DNA of 28,135 nt, from the NCBI GenBank assembly GCA_050180235.1, contig JBFXEJ010000087.1, positions 1 through 28,135 on the forward strand. The letters run 5' to 3'. The translations under genes were made by a program, and so were the position numbers. The notes under the pieces were generated by a model that saw only the letters and a list, made by a program, of their open reading frames with translations, was not told the origin of the DNA and made no database searches. The DNA comes from JAABRU01 sp050180235 (GTDB taxonomy: Bacteria > Desulfobacterota > Desulfobacteria > Desulfobacterales > Desulfococcaceae). This document shows, one piece after another, positions 23,196-28,135 of this stretch (its first letter is position 1; every line of letters starts with the position of its first letter).

Positions 23196-23407
23196 ATATT
23201 CCTCCTTTTCCTATTGAAAATACTCCTGGTGCAGGATGCTATCCACATCAGGTTTCTGAAATTTCTGATTAAAAATAATCCCAACAGAATAACTGCCGGA
23301 TTATACCTCGCCAATCCGGCCTGTCAATGCAAGATTGTATGCAAGCAGGGATTTTTCAGATTTCTCAAATCCCTGCTTAAAAACAATCCCTACAGTTGCC
23401 GGGATTT
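23196..23407. promoter_or_regulatory. Spacer with diverged direct repeats before the MTase-like gene
   Basis: A 212-bp gap that must hold the promoter of the MTase-like/radical SAM pair and the 3' end of the ATP-grasp transcript. Two diverged direct copies (23265-23302 and 23373-23406) share the pattern TTAAAAAnAATCCC-ACAG...GCCGG-ATT. A CCGGATT/AATCCGG stem lies at 23296-23319. No clear sigma-70 promoter could be assigned. Confidence 0.4.
23343..23378 (-). terminator. Hairpin downstream of the ATP-grasp operon
   Basis: AAGCAGGGATTT (23343-23354) and AAATCCCTGCTT (23367-23378) form a 12-bp stem with a 12-nt loop, 29 nt after the stop codon of the second ATP-grasp gene. There is no good U-tract on the minus strand, so it may be a transcript-end or stabilising structure rather than a strong intrinsic terminator. 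Confidence 0.45.
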
Positions 23408-24409
23408 TCACACATCTTCCAATATCCGGCGCACAGCTTCGGCAAAGGTAATGCCGCTTTGTTCCAATGCGGCAGCAAAGCCTGCGTCCGGTGAAAGACA
23501 GGGATTCGCGTTCACCTCCAGAATCCAGGGATTTCCTGCTTCATCCACCCGGAAATCCACCCGTGCATAACCGGACAGACCAAACACTTGCCAGAACCGG
23601 ATTGCCAGATTTTTCAGATTTTCAAGCAGTTCCATGTCTTCCGGTTTGAAATCAAAAGACCGGGGCGTATGGTGAAATTCAAAAGATTTTGGATCCCATT
23701 TGGCTTTGTAATCCACAATCCTGACCTTGTCCGGCCCGTAATCCTGAAAAATGATTTCCGCAGGGGACAGCACTTCCGGCCCATGCGCAGAGACCAGCAC
23801 AGACAGATTGAATTCCCGGCCATCAATAAACTGCTCTGCAAAACAGGCTCCGCCCATATGCGGAGCCCGTTTTTTCAGCAGAGCAAAAATTTCATCAGAA
23901 GAAATTCCCTGCACCAGTCCGCTTTCATCCAGACCAATGGAAGCATGTTCCCACACGGATTTGATGATCCATTTTCCTGTCTTTGCATCAGAACTGTGTG
24001 CATTGCAGGAAAATCCGTATACACTTTCAGGATACGGCCCAATCCACTGTGCTGTGGGCAGACCGTTGGCAAGCATATGGTTTTTTGCCATGACTTTGTG
24101 GGAAGTCAGGAGCATGCTTTCTGCTGATGCACCGGTATAGGAAATGCCCAGCGCGTCCAGACAAAAAGGCAGGAGATGAATCAGCCTGCCCTGCCCCTGA
24201 AGAGATTCCGCAAGATTGAAAACCAGATCAGTCTGAAAATCCTTCAAACGCTGTGCCATCTGCTCCAGATTGAGGGTGCAGGCCATGATTTCCGCTGTAT
24301 GGCCCAGAGAAAGAAGAGCCTCTTTTACAGCTTCGGCCTGCACCACAGCATCCTGCGCATCTGCCGCGTCCGAATCCTTTACTCTGTCATGGACAATGGC
24401 AATGCGCAT
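23408..24409 (-). CDS. ATP-grasp ligase, D-Ala-D-Ala ligase-like (second of pair)
   Basis: A 333-residue ATP-grasp enzyme. The N-terminal Rossmann half starts MRIAIVHDRV, with LVFNLAESLQGQGRLIHLLP and LGISYTGASAESMLLTSHK corresponding to the D-alanine ligase N-terminal and central motifs. The ATP-grasp half has KWIIKSVWEHASIGLDE, FAEQFIDGREFNLSVL and YARVDFRVDEAGNPWILEVN with the metal-binding Glu/Asn, then NPCLSPDAGFA. It begins at ATG 24409, overlapping the stop codon of the first ligase by one base (TGATG). It should activate a carboxylate as acyl phosphate and form an amide bond; whether it makes D-Ala-D-Ala is doubtful because two non-identical paralogues are co-encoded away from mur/fts genes. 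Confidence 0.88.
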   Translation of the reverse strand: MRIAIVHDRVKDSDAADAQDAVVQAEAVKEALLSLGHTAEIMACTLNLEQMAQRLKDFQTDLVFNLAESLQGQGRLIHLLPFCLDALGISYTGASAESMLLTSHKVMAKNHMLANGLPTAQWIGPYPESVYGFSCNAHSSDAKTGKWIIKSVWEHASIGLDESGLVQGISSDEIFALLKKRAPHMGGACFAEQFIDGREFNLSVLVSAHGPEVLSPAEIIFQDYGPDKVRIVDYKAKWDPKSFEFHHTPRSFDFKPEDMELLENLKNLAIRFWQVFGLSGYARVDFRVDEAGNPWILEVNANPCLSPDAGFAAALEQSGITFAEAVRRILEDV

Positions 24410-25413
24410 CAGGTTTTCCTCCGTTCAGATGCGGATGCCACAATCCATCCAATCAAATCTGTATACGGTATTTTCAGATGATTGCAGATAATGGGCAGAT
24501 CCGAATGCTCCGGATGAATGCCTGCTAAGGGATTGACTTCCATGAACATGGGCTTTCCTGCACTGTCACAGCGGATGTCAAGACGGCCTGCATCCCGGCA
24601 TCCCAGAATTTTCCACGCATTCAGCGCAATGGCTTCCGCGTCTGCGACCACCGGATCATCTGCGGGTTTTACCAGTCTGTAAATGACCAGTTCCTCGCAT
24701 TTTTCCTTGTTCACATAGGAATAAACTCCGGCTTCCGCTTCCTCACGCAGATGCACTTCCATTGTTCCCAGAATCCGTGCTTTTTTTCCGGTTCCCACAA
24801 CTGCGGTGGTGAATTCCCTGCCGGAAAGATAAGGCTCCAGCAGCACGGGCTGCCGGAAAGTTTCCAGCATCCGCTGACATGCGGATTTCAGTACAGCCCG
24901 ATCCCGGATAATGGAATCCGGGGTGATGCCTTTTCCTGTTCCCTCTGCCACCGGTTTGATGAAATACGGCGGATCAAAAGCCAAAGCTGAAATCAGATTC
25001 TCCGTATCTTCCGCCTCTTCCACGATCCGGAAATCGCTTGTGGGAATGCCTGCATCCCGGATTACGCGTTTGGTCATGCCCTTGTGCAGGGTCAGACTCA
25101 TAACCAGCGGATCGGAAAAGGTGTAGGGAATCTGATACAGATCCAGAAGAGAAGGAACCTGTGCTTCGCGGCCAATGCCGTGAAGACCTTCGGCTATATT
25201 GAAAACCAGATCCCAGCGTTTTCCCGCGACCAGAGAGGCTGCCAGTTGTTTTGCATGGCCGATGCGTTCGGTACGATGTCCCAGAAAAGAGAGAGCATTC
25301 TCTATGGCCTTTACCGTGTCATCCCGGTCAAATTCCGCTGTTTCCTCTTCCGAGTAGCCCATTGCCAGATATTCGGACCGCAGATCATAGCACAGCCCGA
25401 TTGTCATTCCCAT
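24409..25413 (-). CDS. ATP-grasp ligase, D-Ala-D-Ala ligase-like (first of pair)
   Basis: A 334-residue ATP-grasp enzyme from ATG 25413, chosen because AAGGAGG lies 9 nt upstream; an ATG six bases later is also possible, and the frame extends to 25482 without an RBS. Motifs: FNIAEGLHGIGREAQVPSLL, PYTFSDPLVMSLTLHK, YFIKPVAEGTGKGI, LLEPYLSGREFT and AGRLDIRCDSAGKPMFMEVN followed by PLAGIHPEHSDLP. These match D-alanine--D-alanine ligase superfamily order. It overlaps the YkgJ-like gene by 29 bp and the next ligase by 1 base. Sequence divergence from its neighbour argues for different substrates. The pair could build a dipeptide or modify a peptide in two steps; this is inference. Confidence 0.88.
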   Translation of the reverse strand: MGMTIGLCYDLRSEYLAMGYSEEETAEFDRDDTVKAIENALSFLGHRTERIGHAKQLAASLVAGKRWDLVFNIAEGLHGIGREAQVPSLLDLYQIPYTFSDPLVMSLTLHKGMTKRVIRDAGIPTSDFRIVEEAEDTENLISALAFDPPYFIKPVAEGTGKGITPDSIIRDRAVLKSACQRMLETFRQPVLLEPYLSGREFTTAVVGTGKKARILGTMEVHLREEAEAGVYSYVNKEKCEELVIYRLVKPADDPVVADAEAIALNAWKILGCRDAGRLDIRCDSAGKPMFMEVNPLAGIHPEHSDLPIICNHLKIPYTDLIGWIVASASERRKT

Positions 25414-25894
25414 CAGACAGAACCTCCTTATATAAAGTATGATGCCATTCCCATGCCTGATCCTCAGACATGCAGAGCGCATCAGTCAGACACTGGCCGT
25501 CTGCCAGCAGATTGGACGGACAGCCGTGTTCCAGTTCCCGATCAATGCCTGAAGCCGTATATGTATAAGGATACAGACGGCAGACCAGGGGACGTATATC
25601 CAGGGGAAGAATGCAGCCGGTTTGGCTCAGAAACATGCAGTCTCCGGATGCAAGGCGTTTCAGCACCCGGCGCCTGCCGCCAGAATCAAACACATGCTCG
25701 GCCCATACCGGATCATCGGACTGATCCGCATAAGAGGGATCAGCCGGTGGTTTGTACTCATAAAATCCGGACAGACCGGTATGGCGGAAAATCCGCTGAA
25801 CATCACCGGGAGTAACATAGATCTCCGAACGCTGACAGCAGGTTTTGCCCTGCCGCGCACACCGCACACACAAAAACTCACCCTGGGAATACAT
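25385..25894 (-). CDS. YkgJ-like cysteine-cluster protein
   Basis: A 169-residue protein. ATG 25894 is selected by AAGGAGG just upstream; the frame extends to ATG 25981, but that start lies in the flank of a mobile repeat and has no RBS. The N-terminus has CVRCARQGKTCC (C9, C12, C19, C20), then GDCMFLSQTGCILPLDIRPLVCRLYPY, the pattern of YkgJ/UPF0153 proteins thought to bind Zn or Fe-S. The function of the family is not established; some members accompany modification enzymes. It heads an overlapping three-gene unit with two ATP-grasp ligases. Confidence 0.88.
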   Translation of the reverse strand: MYSQGEFLCVRCARQGKTCCQRSEIYVTPGDVQRIFRHTGLSGFYEYKPPADPSYADQSDDPVWAEHVFDSGGRRRVLKRLASGDCMFLSQTGCILPLDIRPLVCRLYPYTYTASGIDRELEHGCPSNLLADGQCLTDALCMSEDQAWEWHHTLYKEVLSDGNDNRAVL

Positions 25895-25925
25895 AGACCT
25901 CCTTATATCTGAGAGTTGATAAAAA

Positions 25926-25956
25926 GGTGTACAGGATTTTTTCCTTCTGGTACACC
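25926..25956 (-). promoter_or_regulatory. Terminator-like hairpin in the leader of the ATP-grasp operon
   Basis: GGTGTAC (25926-25932) and GTACACC (25950-25956) pair over 7 bp, with inner AGGA...TCC able to extend the stem. On the minus strand the stem is followed by TTTTTATC. It lies 31 nt before the start codon of the YkgJ-like gene, so it could act as an attenuator if transcription starts upstream, or as the terminator of an upstream transcript. Confidence 0.5.
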
Positions 25957-25983
25957 GAAACAAACCAGCCTTGCAATTCATAA

Positions 25984-26118
25984 CTGATGTTACGCGGGAT
26001 CGTCATACCGGCAAAAGTCGGTATCCGGATATATTGAAAATACTGGATTCCGGCTTTCGCGGGTATGAAGGTTGCCGCAAATAACAGCCTGTTTTTTGGA
26101 AAGGCTGCGTAACATCAG
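25984..26118. repeat. 135-bp palindromic mini-element with TTCATAA target duplication
   Basis: Perfect 12-bp terminal inverted repeats CTGATGTTACGC/GCGTAACATCAG bound a core with CATACCGGCAAAAGTCGGTA and ATTCCGGCTTTCGCGGG. The identical 7-mer TTCATAA flanks both sides (25977-25983 and 26119-26125). Same length and core as the element at 15123-15257. Non-coding, so mobilised in trans if mobile. Confidence 0.8.
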
Positions 26119-26160
26119 TTCATAATTTCAGCAACAGTGCTTCTGCAGAATCGCAGCACA

Positions 26161-26197
26161 GCATCCTGTCTGTGCCTGCTTTTCGCAGGCAGGATGC
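26161..26197 (-). terminator. Hairpin downstream of fumarase
   Basis: GCATCCTG (26161-26168) pairs with CAGGATGC (26190-26197), with an inner CCTGC/GCAGG stem and a one-sided bulge. It lies 21 nt after the fumarase stop codon on the minus strand. No clear U-tract follows, so terminator activity is uncertain. Confidence 0.45.
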
Positions 26198-26218
26198 CCG
26201 CGCTGCTTTCTGAACTGA

Positions 26219-27826
26219 TTACAGCAGTTTCTGAAAGAAATCATTTCCCTTGTCATCCACAAGGATAAACGCGGGAAAATCCTTTACCGTAATCATATAA
26301 ATGGCTTCCATGCCCAGTTCCGGGTATTCAATGAGTTCCACATTTGTGATGCAGTCCCTGCCCAGTCTTGCCGCGGGGCCGCCGATGGAACCCAGATAGA
26401 ATCCTCCGAATTTCTTGCACGCATCTGTAACCACTTTGCTGCGGTTGCCTTTGGCCAGCATAATCATGGACCCGCCCCGTTCCTGAAAAATAGGAACATA
26501 GGGATCCATGCGTGCTGCGGTCGTAGGCCCGAAAGAACCGGAAGCATAGCCTTTGGGGGTTTTGGCAGGCCCCGCGTAATAGATGATATGATCCTTGATA
26601 TACTGGGGCAGATCCTCACCTTTGTCCAGACGCTCTTTGAGTTTTGCATGGGCTATATCACGTCCCACAACAATCTTTCCGGTCAGGAGCAGAGGTGTTG
26701 CCACAGGATATTTGCTCAGCTCTGCACGGATTTCAGACATTGGACGGTTCAGATCAATCCGCACAGCATTGCTGGTTTCCTCTGCTGTCTCAGGCAGATA
26801 TTTGGCAGGATTGGTTTCCAACTGCTCCAGAAAAATACCGTCTTTGGTGATTTTTGCCTTGATATTCCGATCCGCACTGCAACTCACACCCATACCGATG
26901 GGACAGGATGCGCCATGCCTGGGCAGACGCACCACCCGCACATCCAGACAGAAATACTTGCCCCCGAACTGCGCTCCAAGTCCCAGTTCCCGCGAGGCTT
27001 TGAGCAGTTTTTCCTCCAGTTCAATATCCCGGAATGCCTGTCCGCCTGCATTGCCTTTGGTGGGCAGTTCATCCAGATATTTCGCACTGGCAAGTTTCAC
27101 AGTTTTCAGGGTGAGTTCAGCCGAGGTTCCGCCAATGACAAAAGCCAGATGATAGGGCGGACACGCTGCAGTTCCCAGAGTTTTCATTTTTTCCGTAAGA
27201 AATTTGACAAGGGTGTTGGGATTGAGAACCGCCTTGGTTTCCTGATACAGATAGGTTTTGTTGGCAGATCCGCCGCCTTTGGCAATGAAAAGGAATTTGT
27301 ATGCAGCTCCGGGAGTGGCAAAAATGTCAATCTGCGCGGGAAGATTGCAGCCTGTGTTTTTCTCTTCGTACATGGTCAGGGGCGCGTTCTGGGAATAGCG
27401 CAGACTTGTTTTCGTATACGCATTGAAAACACCTTTGGAAAGTGCCTCCTCCTCATTGAAATCCGCCCAGACCTGCTGGCCTTTTTTGCCCATGATAATG
27501 GCGGTTCCCGTGTCCTGACACATGGGAAATTCCATTTCTGCTGAAATAACAGCGTTTTTCAGCATTTCACGGGCCACAAATCTGTCATTTTCCGAAGCTT
27601 CGGGATCATTAAAAATGGCTGAAAGCATTTCCAGATGCTCCGGGCGCAGAAGATGGGACACATCCCTGAATGCCTGATCCGCAAGCAGGGTCAGGGCTTC
27701 GGGTTTCACACAGAGAATTTCTTTGCCTTCAAAATTTTTGACACTGATATGCTCTTTGCTTAGCAGACGGTATTGGGTTTTGTCCTCTCCCAGCGGAAAC
27801 ATCTGCTGATAAATAAAGTCGGTCAT
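26219..27826 (-). CDS. Fumarate hydratase, class I (Fe-S dependent)
   Basis: A 535-residue single-chain fumarase interconverting fumarate and malate in the citric acid cycle. The alpha part holds three conserved cysteines C103 (FPMCQDTGTA), C222 (GTAACPPYHLAF) and C316 (GMGVSCSADR), spaced as in known class I enzymes and expected to bind the oxygen-sensitive 4Fe-4S cluster. Also present are KGGGSANKTYLYQ and the C-terminal beta part with LTGKIVVGRDIAHAK, YYAGPAKTPKGYASGSFGPTTAARMD and GSIGGPAARLG. The full-length fused form is like FumA/FumB rather than split subunits. ATG 27826 follows AAGGAGAA. Monocistronic by context. An oxygen-labile fumarase fits an anaerobe. Confidence 0.96.
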   Translation of the reverse strand: MTDFIYQQMFPLGEDKTQYRLLSKEHISVKNFEGKEILCVKPEALTLLADQAFRDVSHLLRPEHLEMLSAIFNDPEASENDRFVAREMLKNAVISAEMEFPMCQDTGTAIIMGKKGQQVWADFNEEEALSKGVFNAYTKTSLRYSQNAPLTMYEEKNTGCNLPAQIDIFATPGAAYKFLFIAKGGGSANKTYLYQETKAVLNPNTLVKFLTEKMKTLGTAACPPYHLAFVIGGTSAELTLKTVKLASAKYLDELPTKGNAGGQAFRDIELEEKLLKASRELGLGAQFGGKYFCLDVRVVRLPRHGASCPIGMGVSCSADRNIKAKITKDGIFLEQLETNPAKYLPETAEETSNAVRIDLNRPMSEIRAELSKYPVATPLLLTGKIVVGRDIAHAKLKERLDKGEDLPQYIKDHIIYYAGPAKTPKGYASGSFGPTTAARMDPYVPIFQERGGSMIMLAKGNRSKVVTDACKKFGGFYLGSIGGPAARLGRDCITNVELIEYPELGMEAIYMITVKDFPAFILVDDKGNDFFQKLL

Positions 27827-27903
27827 GGTCTTCTCCTTATAAATTTTCTCGTTTCCGCGCTTCGCGCCGATGCCATTAAGTTAAGAAAAAGGCATTTTAG
27901 GAA

Positions 27904-28120
27904 AGCCCTGAAAGGGCGTAATATTATACCAATTCGCTATTGAATTTATACAATAATGTGAGTTGTTTCCTCTGTGTTCTCTGTGGTTTTTTTCTCTCTG
28001 TGTCCTCAGTGGGAAACCGAATCATAAGTATATTTTCAATGGAGAATTGGTATTACAGCCCGGGGCAGCGCCCTGGGAAAATTGAATAAAATATGACATC
28101 AGCCCTGAAAGGGCGTAATA
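27904..28120. repeat. Direct 20-bp palindromic repeats flanking a mini-element
   Basis: AGCCCTGAAAGGGCGTAATA occurs exactly at 27904-27923 and 28101-28120; each holds a GCCCT/AGGGC stem. Between them lie the TACCAATTC element and a CCCGGGGCAGCGCCCTGGG hairpin (28058-28076). The repeats are interspersed-palindrome-like, and no gene is present to the end of the window. Confidence 0.65.
27927..28052. repeat. Intact TACCAATTC mini-element (126 bp) with TTA target duplication
   Basis: The termini TACCAATTCGCTATTGAA and TTCAATGGAGAATTGGTA are inverted repeats, and TTA flanks both sides (27924-27926, 28053-28055). The interior matches the copy at 20420-20519 in opposite orientation (for example ACAATAATGTGAGTTGTTTC) but carries about 26 extra bases. 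Located about 100 bp upstream of the fumarase start, within its probable promoter region. Confidence 0.75.
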
Positions 28121-28135
28121 AAAAACGGTTCCGGA

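Noticed and set aside
25895..25981. Extension of the YkgJ-like protein to the upstream ATG at 25981
   Set aside because: The start sits in the flank of a mobile repeat without an RBS, and a strong AAGGAGG precedes the internal ATG at 25894.

Overview
The window looks like chromosomal DNA of a Gram-negative anaerobe, most probably a Desulfobacterota member (Desulfobacterales-like). The reasons are a Kdo transferase (LPS), a selenocysteine tRNA, a CheA with a GspE/MshE-N-like segment, an iron-dependent fumarase and the translation/lipid gene order. The assignment is inferred from gene content; no rRNA or marker comparison was possible. Intergenic DNA is unusually rich in small palindromic, non-autonomous repeats.

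Layout. 1-275: AT-rich inverted-repeat element and a fragment of a TACCAATTC-type mini-element. 290-1429 (-): M20 metallopeptidase. 1575-1672 (+): tRNA-Sec with its own promoter, followed by a small lipoprotein esterase (1712-2449, +). 2662-3939 (-): Kdo transferase waaA, whose last codons lie in the end of a mini-element. 4200-4649 (-): hydrophobic pentapeptide-repeat protein. 4713-5369 (-): orphan PD-(D/E)XK nuclease-like protein in AT-rich DNA.

5657-14154 (-) is a housekeeping block, transcribed rho, rpmE, prfA, prmC, rpsB, tsf, pyrH, then (after a terminator and a repeat) frr, uppS, then (after two hairpins) cdsA. It couples transcription termination, translation, ribosome recycling, UMP phosphorylation and lipid-carrier/phospholipid synthesis. 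14155-15347 is about 1.2 kb with no convincing gene. 15348-20335 (+) is a translationally coupled cheA and chemoreceptor pair. The receptor has a duplicated sensor module.

20336-20822 is a cluster of nested or abutting mini-elements. 20833-23195 (-) is an AT-rich two-gene unit: a Rossmann methyltransferase-like protein interrupted by seven 16-residue proline-rich repeats, overlapping by 4 nt an SPL-type radical SAM protein. I consider it the best candidate for an undescribed system. 23408-25894 (-) is a second tightly overlapping unit: a YkgJ-like Cys-cluster protein and two different D-Ala-D-Ala-ligase-type ATP-grasp enzymes, preceded by a terminator-like hairpin that could attenuate it. 26219-27826 (-) is class I fumarate hydratase, and the window ends in further palindromic repeats.
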